NCBI GenBank assembly: GCA_930990645.1
Contig: CAKNQJ010000004.1
Location: forward strand, 1-49,188
DNA length: 49,188 nt
Direction: 5' to 3'
From: an uncultured Clostridium sp.
GTDB taxonomy: Bacteria; Bacillota; Clostridia; TANB77; CAG-508
Shown: positions 28,768-37,689 of the stretch, piece after piece
Layout: every line of letters begins with the position of its first letter
Position numbering within the stretch: position 1 is the first letter of the stretch
Program-made: the position numbers and the translations under genes
Notes under the pieces: model-generated
Databases searched by the model: none
The model's input: only the letters and a program-made list of their open reading frames with translations
What the model was told of the DNA's origin: nothing

Positions 28768-28918
28768 AACCTTGGACAAAAGGGACACTCCTTTTTGTCC
28801 AAATTTTTGGACATTTGGGACACTCCTCTTAATTACTGTAGAAACTGTTTTGATATCAAGACCTGTCCCAATCTTCCAACTTCTTGGACGTTTAGGAGTG
28901 TCCCTTTTGTCCAAGGTT
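28768..28918. repeat. Composite GGGACA repeat bounded by a perfect 25-bp inverted repeat; right arm lies in the ldh C-terminal codons
   Basis: AACCTTGGACAAAAGGGACACTCCT at 28768-28792, reverse complement at 28894-28918. Confidence 0.9.
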
Positions 28919-29845
28919 AGTTCTCATTTGCTTAATAATATTACAACTGTTATTTAACTTTGCCTGTTCTTTCTCATCTAAGTCTAATTCCAATAATTCT
29001 CTAACTCCTTTTGAGTTTATAATTGCAGGTACTCCGATGTATATGTCATCTTGTCCATACATTCCATTTTCTAAGTATGCAGATACTGTAAGTATTGAGT
29101 TCTCGCCATCTAATATTGCTCTTACTATTCTATTTAATGCCATTCCTATTCCATAATATGTTGCCTTTTTCTTTTCTATTATCTCATATGCAGCATCAAC
29201 TACTCCTTTATGGATTTTATCTAAATCTGATATTGGATGATTATTATCTTTCATTATATCCATTATGCTTTTGCATCCTACATATGCATGTTTCCATGGC
29301 ACAAATGATGAATCACCATGCTCACCCATTATATATGCATGAATATTTTTGCTTGATACTTTAAAATAGTCTGCTAATAAATAACGTAATCTTGCTGTGT
29401 CCAAAACTGTTCCAGAACCAAATACTTGATTTTTTGGAAGTCCAGATACTTTTGCTACAACATATGTCATCAAATCAACTGGGTTTGTAGCAACAATTAT
29501 TATTCCATCAAATCCACTTGCCATTATTTGCTGAGTTATACTTTTCATTATTTTAGTATTAACTTCTGCAAGTTCTAATCTAGTTTGACCAGGTTTTTGT
29601 GCTGCTCCTGCTGTTATTACTACAATTTGTGCATCTTTGCACTCACTATAATCTCCCGCTTTTATAACCATTTTTTGTGGAGCATAAGGAAGTCCGTGCG
29701 ATAGATCCATTTCTTCTCCAATTGTTTTATCCTTATCCAAATCCACTAATACTAACTCATTTATTCCACCTCTATTTAGCATTGAGTAAGCCATACTCAT
29801 TCCAACAAACCCAGTACCCACTAAAACTATTTTACCTTTTTTCAT
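28892..29845 (-). CDS. ldh: L-lactate dehydrogenase
   Basis: VGTGFVGMSMAY; VATNPVDLMTYV; GEHGDSSFVPW. Confidence 0.95.
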   Translation of the reverse strand: MKKGKIVLVGTGFVGMSMAYSMLNRGGINELVLVDLDKDKTIGEEMDLSHGLPYAPQKMVIKAGDYSECKDAQIVVITAGAAQKPGQTRLELAEVNTKIMKSITQQIMASGFDGIIIVATNPVDLMTYVVAKVSGLPKNQVFGSGTVLDTARLRYLLADYFKVSSKNIHAYIMGEHGDSSFVPWKHAYVGCKSIMDIMKDNNHPISDLDKIHKGVVDAAYEIIEKKKATYYGIGMALNRIVRAILDGENSILTVSAYLENGMYGQDDIYIGVPAIINSKGVRELLELDLDEKEQAKLNNSCNIIKQMRTNLGQKGHS

Positions 29846-29969
29846 AATATCAATCCTCTTTCTAATTTATTTACTTTTTCATGGGCAAACCATGTATTTT
29901 TCTTTTTGTTGCTTTCGCATACATTACTTTATCACATTATGGCACTTTTTTCAATTGTTTAAACAAAAA

Positions 29970-30000
29970 TGATAAATTGGGGACAGTCCCCAATTTATCA
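29970..30000 (-). terminator. 31-nt palindrome/terminator-like hairpin embedding the clpC stop codon
   Basis: TGATAAATTGGGGAC-a-GTCCCCAATTTATCA. Confidence 0.85.
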
Positions 30001-32445
30001 TTCCATTTTCACCTCATCGTTTTCAGCGATTATTTTTACTTTTTTATGTGGAACAATCTTTCCATCTAGTATAGCTTCTGCAATCTTATCTTCTACATTG
30101 CTTTGGATTGCTCTTTTTAAAGGTCTTGCTCCATAGTTTGTATCAATACCTTTTTTAGCTACTAAATCTTTTACTGACTTGTCTATTTCCACATTGTATT
30201 CTTGTTCTTTTAATCTCTTTTGTACTTGTTTTAGCATTATTTCAATGATTTGTCCAATGTCTTCATCAGTTAATTTATGGAATACTATAATGTCATCAAT
30301 ACGGTTTATGAACTCTGGTCTAAATTGTTTCTTTAATTCTGCCATAACATCTTTCTTAATTTCTTCATATTCCTTTTCTTGTCCTTCTTTTTTATCTGTG
30401 TTTTGGCTAAATCCAAGCACATTTTTATCAGTAATCATTCTTGCTCCAACGTTTGAAGTCATGATAATAACTGTGTTTTTGAAGTTTACTGTTCTTCCTG
30501 TTGCATCTGTAAGTCTACCATCATCTAATATTTGCAATAACATATTCATAACATCTGGATGTGCTTTTTCTATTTCATCGAATAATATTACAGAGTATGG
30601 TTTTCTTCTTATTTTTTCAGTCAATTGTCCTCCTTCATCATATCCAACATATCCTGGAGGTGATCCAATAAGTTTTGCTACTGAATGTGGCTCCATATAT
30701 TCTGACATATCTACTCTTATCATTGCATCTTCATTGCCGAAAAGTGCCTCTGCTAGAGCTTTTGAAAGTTCTGTTTTACCTACACCTGTTGGTCCTAAGA
30801 ATAGGAATGAGCCTATTGGCCTGTTTGGGTCTTTTAATCCAACTCTACCCCTTCTTATTGCTTTGCTCACAGCTTCAACAGCTTCATTTTGTCCAATTAC
30901 TCTTTTATGTAGTGTTTCTTCAAGATGTTTTAGCTTTTCATTTTCATCTTGTGTAATTTTGTTTACAGGTATTTTTGTCCAGCTTGCTATTACTTCTGCT
31001 ATATCTTCTTCAGTCAAATTTAAAACATTTTTGCTGTTTTTACTTTGCCATTTTTTCTTTTCTTTTTCTAATTTATCCTTTTGCTCATTTTCTTTATCTC
31101 TTAAACTTGCAGCTTTTTCAAAGTCTTGAACACGAATTGCCTCTTCTTTTTCTTTATCTAATGTAGCTATTTTTTCTTCTATTTCTTTGATGCTATCTGG
31201 CATTGTATATGTTCTCATTTTTACTCGTGAAGCCGCTTCATCCATCAAATCTATAGCTTTATCAGGTAAATATCTGTCATTGATGTACCTTATAGATAAG
31301 TCTACTGCTGCTTTTATTGCACCCTCTGTAATTTTTACATTGTGGTGTGCTTCATACTTATCTCTTAATCCTTCTAGAATTTTTATAGTTTCTTCTTCTG
31401 TAGGCTCTCCTACTGTAACAGGGCTAAATCTTCTCTCCAAAGCGCTGTCTTTTTCAATATACTTTCTATATTCATTTAAAGTAGTAGCACCAACAACTTG
31501 TACCTCGCCCCTCGCTAAAAGTGGCTTCAAAATATTTGCAGCATCAACGGCACCTTCAGCTGAACCAGCACCAACTATAGTATGGATTTCATCTATGAAA
31601 AGAATTACATCTCCTGCTTTTTTTACTTCTGCTAAACATTTCTTGATTCTCTCTTCAAAATCTCCTCTATATTTTGCACCTGCTACCATTCCAGAAATAT
31701 CAAGAGTTACAACCCTTTTATTTTTTAGCATTTCTGGTACATCATCTGAAACTATTTTTTCTGCCAAACCTTCTACAACAGCTGTTTTACCAACACCAGG
31801 CTCACCAATTAAGCAAGGATTGTTCTTTGTTCTTCTAGATAAAATTTGAATAACTCTATCAATTTCACTTTTTCTACCTATTACAGGGTCTAGTTTTCCC
31901 TCTCTTGCTTGTTTAGTTAAATCAGACCCAAACTGATTTAAAGTTGGTGTTGAATTAAAACTACCTGAATTTCTATCAGATGACACTGCAGAATTTGAGT
32001 CCATGCCATCTTCATTTAATACTTTAACAATTTCGTTGTATAACTTTCTAGGATCAACATCTAAATCTAACATAATTCTAGCTGCAACACTATCTCCCTC
32101 TCGCATTATACCTATTAACAAATGCTCGGTTCCAATAAACTCACTACCTAATCTACGTGCCTCAATAAAAGCATTTTCTATAACTCTTTTACTCCTTGGA
32201 GTAAATCCCATAGAATCATTTTGAGTTAAAGGCTCTCCTGTTCCAATAAGCATTTCAATTTCTCTTAAAATATCTTCATCTGTTATATTTTGATTTTTTA
32301 AAACTTGACTTGCTACACCAGTACCTTCTTTTGCCAAACCATAAAAAAGATGCTCTGTACCTATGTAATTGTGTCCAAGTTCTAACGCTATTTCATTTGC
32401 TATCTCTATAGCTTTTTCTGCTCTCGCAGTAAATTTATACATCAT
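29998..32445 (-). CDS. clpC: Clp ATPase ClpC
   Basis: Two AAA+ domains (GEPGVGKTAVVEGLA, GPTGVGKTELSKAL), Clp_N repeats; ATG at 32445 with AAAGGAGG RBS. Confidence 0.97.
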   Translation of the reverse strand: MMYKFTARAEKAIEIANEIALELGHNYIGTEHLFYGLAKEGTGVASQVLKNQNITDEDILREIEMLIGTGEPLTQNDSMGFTPRSKRVIENAFIEARRLGSEFIGTEHLLIGIMREGDSVAARIMLDLDVDPRKLYNEIVKVLNEDGMDSNSAVSSDRNSGSFNSTPTLNQFGSDLTKQAREGKLDPVIGRKSEIDRVIQILSRRTKNNPCLIGEPGVGKTAVVEGLAEKIVSDDVPEMLKNKRVVTLDISGMVAGAKYRGDFEERIKKCLAEVKKAGDVILFIDEIHTIVGAGSAEGAVDAANILKPLLARGEVQVVGATTLNEYRKYIEKDSALERRFSPVTVGEPTEEETIKILEGLRDKYEAHHNVKITEGAIKAAVDLSIRYINDRYLPDKAIDLMDEAASRVKMRTYTMPDSIKEIEEKIATLDKEKEEAIRVQDFEKAASLRDKENEQKDKLEKEKKKWQSKNSKNVLNLTEEDIAEVIASWTKIPVNKITQDENEKLKHLEETLHKRVIGQNEAVEAVSKAIRRGRVGLKDPNRPIGSFLFLGPTGVGKTELSKALAEALFGNEDAMIRVDMSEYMEPHSVAKLIGSPPGYVGYDEGGQLTEKIRRKPYSVILFDEIEKAHPDVMNMLLQILDDGRLTDATGRTVNFKNTVIIMTSNVGARMITDKNVLGFSQNTDKKEGQEKEYEEIKKDVMAELKKQFRPEFINRIDDIIVFHKLTDEDIGQIIEIMLKQVQKRLKEQEYNVEIDKSVKDLVAKKGIDTNYGARPLKRAIQSNVEDKIAEAILDGKIVPHKKVKIIAENDEVKME

Positions 32446-32598
32446 AAAATTACCTCCTTTGTCGTTATAGGGACATATCTCCCAATGAATTACCATTTTT
32501 TTCTTGCTCCATAAAACAAATCATGTTATAATTGTAATGTTGCATTATTAAATACTTTGATTGCAATTGCAATCGCCAGTACCTTAAGGGGGGAAAAA

Positions 32599-32775
32599 AT
32601 GTACTTATTATTTTTTGTAGGGCTTTTGCTCCTGCTGTTGTTCTTCAGTGGATTCATAATTTTGTTAATAGTTCCACTGCTGATTTCAACAGAAGCACTA
32701 GTCGCACTATTCATTATTGGGATAGCCGCTGCTACAATGTTAGCACTGAGCTGGCGCTATCGAAAAAATAAGTAA
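32599..32775 (+). CDS. 58-aa hydrophobic membrane protein
   Basis: MYLLFFVGLLLLLLFFSGFIILLIVPLLIS...SWRYRKNK; AAGGGGGG RBS; upstream TATAAT; downstream terminator. Confidence 0.75.
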   Translation: MYLLFFVGLLLLLLFFSGFIILLIVPLLISTEALVALFIIGIAAATMLALSWRYRKNK

Positions 32776-32782
32776 CCCTTGT

Positions 32783-32810
32783 AGCCCCTTCTTGGGGCTT
32801 CTTTTATATA
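32783..32810 (+). terminator. Rho-independent terminator
   Basis: AGCCCC-ttctt-GGGGCT-TCTTTT. Confidence 0.85.
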
Positions 32811-32953
32811 TACCCAACTTTTTCTATGCAATTATTTTTAGTCTTACATATGTTAGATATAAATCAAACAATAAAGTCTCCTCGCAGTTGTTGTCATTAT
32901 CGTTCTAAATCTACATATGTTAGATACAAAATGCATAACACTTTCTTAAATTC

Positions 32954-33970
32954 CTATTCTTTCACAATTTGCTTTATTATTTCTGCTCTTTTAATTTCTC
33001 GTTCATATCCATTCAATGTTTTCCCTAAGTATTTTTGTAAATTTCCTGATTTAGTATATATCTCTAATTTCTTTATTTTACTATCTTCAAGCTCTTTTAT
33101 TATTCCTAAATCAACTCCCAATTTTACGTCTGATAACAATTTTTTGCATTCATCAGATGAGACTTTTTTTGCATATGTAAGCATTCCAAATGCTCTATAT
33201 AATCTATCTTCTAGCTCAACTTCGTTCTTGCACAAAAACTTTCTTGCTGTCCTTTCTTGCTCAATAATTTTCTCTGTTATATTTTTTACATTTGCTACTA
33301 TTTCCTTTTCCGTTATTCCAATAGTTTGATTGTTTGAAATTTGATACATATCACCCTGGTTTTGTGTACCTTCTCCATATATTCCTTTGATACTCATTCC
33401 CAAATTATTAACTATTCTTAGTACTTTTGCCAAATTACCTGTCAAAGCTAATGCTGGTAAATGCACAATAACTGATGCTCTCATGCCAGTTCCCACATTA
33501 ATTGGCGAAGCGGTTAGGTATCCAAACTTTTTACTATATGAATATTCAAGTATTTTTCCAATCTTCTCATCTATTTCTACAACTAGATTCATTAAATTTT
33601 CTAACTCTTGTCCAGCAGCAAATACCTGTAATTTAATATGATCATCCTCATTTATCATAATACAAATATTTTCTTCATCATTAATTACAATTGCTTTTTT
33701 ATCATTATCATCCATCACAAATTCTGGACTTATTAGATGCTTTTCTACCAAACTCAATTTTGTAACATCGTCTATATCTTTCAAATCCATATATTTTAGT
33801 CCATAACCCAAGCTTGGTACAATTTCTTTAATTTTTTCTAATATTTTTTCTTGCTCTTCTTTTGAGCATCTATTCAAAAATTTAAATCCATTTAGATTTC
33901 TTGCAAGTCTTACTCTTGAACTTACTATAACATCTGAATCCTTTCCATTTTGTAAATACCAATTTGACAT
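32954..33970 (-). CDS. mcsB: Protein-arginine kinase McsB
   Basis: DVIVSSRVRLARNLNGFKF; GTGMRASVIVHLPAL; EGTQNQGDMYQISNNQTIG. Confidence 0.95.
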   Translation of the reverse strand: MSNWYLQNGKDSDVIVSSRVRLARNLNGFKFLNRCSKEEQEKILEKIKEIVPSLGYGLKYMDLKDIDDVTKLSLVEKHLISPEFVMDDNDKKAIVINDEENICIMINEDDHIKLQVFAAGQELENLMNLVVEIDEKIGKILEYSYSKKFGYLTASPINVGTGMRASVIVHLPALALTGNLAKVLRIVNNLGMSIKGIYGEGTQNQGDMYQISNNQTIGITEKEIVANVKNITEKIIEQERTARKFLCKNEVELEDRLYRAFGMLTYAKKVSSDECKKLLSDVKLGVDLGIIKELEDSKIKKLEIYTKSGNLQKYLGKTLNGYEREIKRAEIIKQIVKE

Positions 33971-34019
33971 TTCGTTTCCTCCATTCTTATATTAAATTTC
34001 AATTCACGCTTAGTTTTTT

Positions 34020-34075
34020 TGCAACACAATGTATATTTTGTATTTACAGAAATAAAAAATATACTTTGTGTTGCT
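34020..34075. repeat. Hairpin element between mcsA and mcsB
   Basis: GCAACACAAtgTATATTTT...AAAATATActTTGTGTTGC. Confidence 0.75.
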
Positions 34076-34105
34076 ATAGAACAAAAACCGTAAATTGCAA
34101 CTATA

Positions 34106-34639
34106 TTAAGATAATTTCTTAATCTCGTCACGTATTTTTGCAGCATCTTCGTATCTTTCATCTTTGATAGCTTTTTGCAAATCTTTTTGAAGTTTGTCTA
34201 ATTTGCTTTCTTCTTTTTTAGCAGTTTTCTTTGTAGATGCATTGTTGCCAACACTTGGTGTTATCTCTCTATAGCCTCTTCCAACATGTGTATTTGAACC
34301 TTGCAAATTTTTAAGAATTGGAGAAATTCTATTCTCAAATAAATCATAACAACTAGCACATCCAAATTCTCCACTATTTACAAAATCATCAAACACAGTT
34401 CCGCATGACTTACATTGTAAACTTTGTGTTCCTACAAAGCTTGGTATCAATGTATTTTCATAATCATTAAAGAAATCACTTAAAAAGCTAGAAAAGCTAA
34501 TTGGCATGCTGAAATTCATATCCTTTAATCCTAATTCTTTTGCACAATTATCGCAAAGATTCATCTCCTTTTTTACACCATTTATAACTTGTGTGTATCT
34601 AAAAGTAACCTCGTTTTTTCCACAATTTTGACATTTCAT
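34106..34639 (-). CDS. mcsA: McsA (zinc-finger McsB activator, UVR domain)
   Basis: CQNCGKNEVTFRYT, CDNCAKELGL, CKSCGTVFDDF, C-terminal UVR-like segment; AAAGGAGG RBS. Confidence 0.92.
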   Translation of the reverse strand: MKCQNCGKNEVTFRYTQVINGVKKEMNLCDNCAKELGLKDMNFSMPISFSSFLSDFFNDYENTLIPSFVGTQSLQCKSCGTVFDDFVNSGEFGCASCYDLFENRISPILKNLQGSNTHVGRGYREITPSVGNNASTKKTAKKEESKLDKLQKDLQKAIKDERYEDAAKIRDEIKKLS

Positions 34640-34680
34640 AATAAAAACCTCCTTTAAATTTATCAATATTAAAATCCTTT

Positions 34681-34877
34681 CCATCTTGCTGGCACATATA
34701 TATTCTTTAGTAATATGAAATTATAATTTCATATTACTAAAGAATAGCTACAATCGCTATTGCCTTTGAGATTTCCTCCTTATAGTCGGAAACTCAAATC
34801 GGCACGAGCAAATGGCGACATAAAGTCGATTTGCTCATTCTCCATATATTCGAATAAAAAACATATGTGCCACGTAG
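34681..34877. repeat. Composite inverted-repeat element containing a 46-bp perfect palindrome
   Basis: Ends CCATCTTGCTGGCACATAT...TTCTCCATATATTCGAATAAAAAACATATGTGCCACGTAG match the short element at 47540-47612 in reverse orientation; palindrome 34701-34746. Confidence 0.8.
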
Positions 34878-34911
34878 AACTACATAGATATAATATTTAT
34901 ATAATTACATA

Positions 34912-35376
34912 CTAGTCATCGACTAAATTTATAAGCATGTTTTTAAAAATTTTTGCTCTTAATTCATCCTTTATATTCTGTGGTACTGTTAGCACATTGT
35001 CACTAGTTGCAACCTTTAATAGCCTTGCTTCTTTTTCTGTCACAACACCATATGATAGAAAATTGCTTAAAAATATATCTACTTCTTGTGATGTAATTTT
35101 ATCGCCTATGCTAGATATAGTATGCATTAAATAATTGCTTTTTGTAGTGTTTATCTTACGTATGCTAATGTGTCCACCACCACCTCTTTTACTTTCTACA
35201 TAGTATCCTTGTGATGGCTTAAATCTTGTTGAGATAACATAATTGATTTGTGATGGCACACAATTAAAATGTTCTGCCAGATCATTTCTCTGAATTTCTA
35301 TATAGTCCTCATCATCAAATAATTCTTTTATAAATTCTTCTATCATATCTGACATTCTCAATTCTATCACTTCCAA
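34912..35376 (-). CDS. ctsR: Transcriptional repressor CtsR (start possibly at MSDMIEEF, 35355)
   Basis: MSDMIEEFIKELF...CVPSQINYVISTRFKPSQGYYVESKRGGGGHISI. Confidence 0.95.
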   Translation of the reverse strand: MEVIELRMSDMIEEFIKELFDDEDYIEIQRNDLAEHFNCVPSQINYVISTRFKPSQGYYVESKRGGGGHISIRKINTTKSNYLMHTISSIGDKITSQEVDIFLSNFLSYGVVTEKEARLLKVATSDNVLTVPQNIKDELRAKIFKNMLINLVDD

Positions 35377-35475
35377 TCTTAGGTCGTTTTCTTTTATGTT
35401 GCAATCTCTTCTATTTGCTATATTTTTGCATTCAAAAGCTATTATTTTATATTATAGTTTTAATTTATTTTTGAC

Positions 35476-35493
35476 TTTGACTTTCTTTGACCT
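35476..35493 (-). promoter_or_regulatory. CtsR operator
   Basis: Minus strand AGGTCAAAGAAAGTCAAA, matching the RGTCAAANNNRGTCAAA CtsR box, just after a TATAAT-like -10. Confidence 0.93.
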
Positions 35494-35548
35494 ATAATAA
35501 TATTATACTCCGTTTTTTCAAAATGTCAATAGGTTTTGTAATTTTTTT

Positions 35549-35735
35549 TTAATAACAGCACATTAATATCGAGAAGAAGTATATATTTTTTATTTTTATT
35601 TCCGGCCCCCAACTGCGTACAAACTGTAAAAACTTCGTTTAACAGTTTGTAAACTTGTCGGTCCCCACCTTAAGCGCTCCAATAAAAAGAAAAAATATAT
35701 ACTTCTTCTCTAAAAATAATGCTGTGAATAGCAAT
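35549..35735. mobile_element. MITE-like inverted-repeat element
   Basis: Imperfect terminal inverted repeats (acagcattaatatcGAGAAGAAGTATATATTTTTT / AAAAAATATATACTTCTTCTCtaaaaataatgctgt) around a core with internal hairpin TACAAACTGT/ACAGTTTGTA; related hairpin at 19575-19640. Confidence 0.7.
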
Positions 35736-35737
35736 AA

Positions 35738-36013
35738 AAAAGCGCCCCGCAATTCCAATGGAATTGTACAGGGCTAAGGGTAATGCTGTGTTTTAATTTA
35801 AAAATTTTTTAGGTCTAATGAACCCAGTCGGATAATACTTCATCCTTATTCTCCTTCTCACATTACTTTTCAAAAATTCTAGCAAATATTCCGCCGGTTT
35901 TCCCCGACATTTGCTATTAAAATAAATAAAAAAATTAAAAACAATGTTTGAAAAAGTAAAATGCTACAGCATTTGTCTCCCTCCTTAATTCAATTAGCTT
36001 CTTTTTAGAAACT
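35738..36013 (-). ncRNA. Candidate ~275-nt small transcript with tiny ORFs
   Basis: Begins after the consensus promoter and ends at terminator AGCCCTGTACAATTCC-att-GGAATTGCGGGGCG-CTTTTTT (35741-35775); contains SD-preceded micro-ORFs. Confidence 0.6.
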
Positions 36014-36019
36014 GCATTC

Positions 36020-36048
36020 ATTATATATCTTTTTTTGCATTATGTCAA
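36020..36048 (-). promoter_or_regulatory. Consensus sigma-A-like promoter
   Basis: Minus strand TTGACA - 17 nt - TATAAT. Confidence 0.88.
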
Positions 36049-36090
36049 TACTTTTTGTAAATTTTTTAACCTGCTCTCATTCGTGCGTCT

Positions 36091-36976
36091 GGGTAGGTAT
36101 CTTCCCTTAATCCCCGACACTTTTTTATATAGCCGTTTTTATCAAAAAAGGAATGATATTATATGTCTAAAATATAAATTGCAAAAAACAACCTTTTTTG
36201 TTAGAATATTGACATACCAAAAAAATTCAATACACAAAAGAAGGTTGTTTTTATGGTTAAATTATATAATACTCAAGCTAATCTAGCAAGTGATTTATCA
36301 AATTTTTTTAAAAATGTTGTTCCGGATATTTCTAAACCTCATTTAAAGATTATCCCTTATATTATTCTTGGTATGATTCAATCCGAATCTGTGGTTACTC
36401 CTGATATTGTTAAAACTTTCAAAGGTGACTTTTCTTATGTTAATCCCTTTTCTTCTATTAGGAGATTAGAAAGATTTTTCAATACTCCTAACTTTAATGT
36501 ATATAATTTTTATGACGCTTTATTAAACATGTTATTTCTAACTACAAATTAAAAAACAAAAATGTATATATTTCTTTTGACCACATGTATTGTAGAGATT
36601 CTTTTACCATCTTTCTTATCTCTCTTAGAATTTGTAAACAACGGCATTCCTCTTTGGTTTCGCTGTTTCAAAGGCAATTTTATTTTGCATGACGTGTAAT
36701 CTCTTTTCTTTATTCCATATTTTACCATTTATATTCTATTGATGGTCTTTTTTGTATGCCAAAAATTTTATCATAATCATTTTTGTTGTAAAAAATTAAC
36801 ATCGATTTAAAAAAGTAACATAAAATCTTATTTATTTTTCGATTTTATGCTACTTTTTTTCATATTTTAAATTAGTGTTGGTCGAACTTTTTCGTCGTAA
36901 AGCTCTTGCTACTGTAAGCTTTCACCAAAAGTGTCGGGTATTAAGGCTTAGTAGGTTGCATTACTGCAACCTACCC
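36091..36976 (+). mobile_element. Degenerate insertion sequence remnant
   Basis: Inverted ends CCTTAATCCCCGACACTTTT / AAAAGTGTCGGGTATTAAGG flanking a broken transposase. Confidence 0.75.
36253..36700 (+). pseudogene. Truncated, frameshifted DDE transposase
   Basis: 99-aa N-terminal ORF; after its TAA a shifted frame continues as NYKLKNKNVYISFDHMYCRDSFTIFLISLRICKQR, then stops. Confidence 0.75.
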
Positions 36977-37075
36977 AAAACTCGATATTGAATTACTTGA
37001 TAGTGTATAATCTGGTGTGTGGAATACAAAAAGTATTTACACATCAGATTTTCGTTTGTGAGAAAGGAGGAGATA

Positions 37076-37675
37076 ATGAATCAATTAACATTAACAGAAT
37101 GTTCTAAAAGAAGATTAGATGATACATACATTGTAGTTTATGCTATCAAGAATGAAATTAATATTAAGAAAGGTGACTACATCGAAAAGAATGATATCTA
37201 CACTTTAATTGGTATTGACATTAAAGGATATAGGCAATTTTTAAATATTTATCAAGATAGGGTTAACAATAATCGTTTTTGGTTGGATTGCTTTGAAAGT
37301 TTAAAAAGCAGAGGTGTTAAAAACATATTGTTTCTATCAGTTGATGATAATAGAAATATGAAAAGGACTGCTAAAATCGCATTTCCTGAGATTGTATTTG
37401 TGGACTCATTAACAAATATTGTTCCTAAATTCTTTAAGTATGCGCCTGAAAAAGATTACAAGAAAGTTGCTAGTAGATTACATTCACTGTATACACAAAA
37501 AACTTTGGCAGATTACAAAGAAACATTAAAAGGTTTCAATAGTATATATAACAATGTAATCCAGCAAAAATTGGTAGAAAAATATTTGAGTAATGTGGAA
37601 AGTGTATATAAATATAGTAACAATATTAGAGAATTACTCTTTAAACACTTTAAAAATGATGATATAACTGCATAA
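37076..37675 (+). CDS. IS256/Mutator transposase-derived protein lacking the C-terminal catalytic part
   Basis: DIYTLIGIDIKGYRQF...FWLDCFESLKSRGVKNILFLSVDDNRNMKRTAKIAFPEI aligns with the neighbouring IS256 fragment; AAAGGAGG RBS. Confidence 0.7.
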   Translation: MNQLTLTECSKRRLDDTYIVVYAIKNEINIKKGDYIEKNDIYTLIGIDIKGYRQFLNIYQDRVNNNRFWLDCFESLKSRGVKNILFLSVDDNRNMKRTAKIAFPEIVFVDSLTNIVPKFFKYAPEKDYKKVASRLHSLYTQKTLADYKETLKGFNSIYNNVIQQKLVEKYLSNVESVYKYSNNIRELLFKHFKNDDITA

Positions 37676-37689
37676 AAGGCAATTTATAT

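Noticed and set aside
30179-31849. Large plus-strand ORFs (316 and 220 aa) across 30179-31849
   Set aside because: They are antisense to clpC, whose minus-strand product is unambiguous; composition is typical of shadow ORFs.
34681-34877. CRISPR or riboswitch interpretation of the hairpin-rich block
   Set aside because: No regularly spaced identical repeats; no recognised riboswitch core; better explained as nested inverted-repeat elements.
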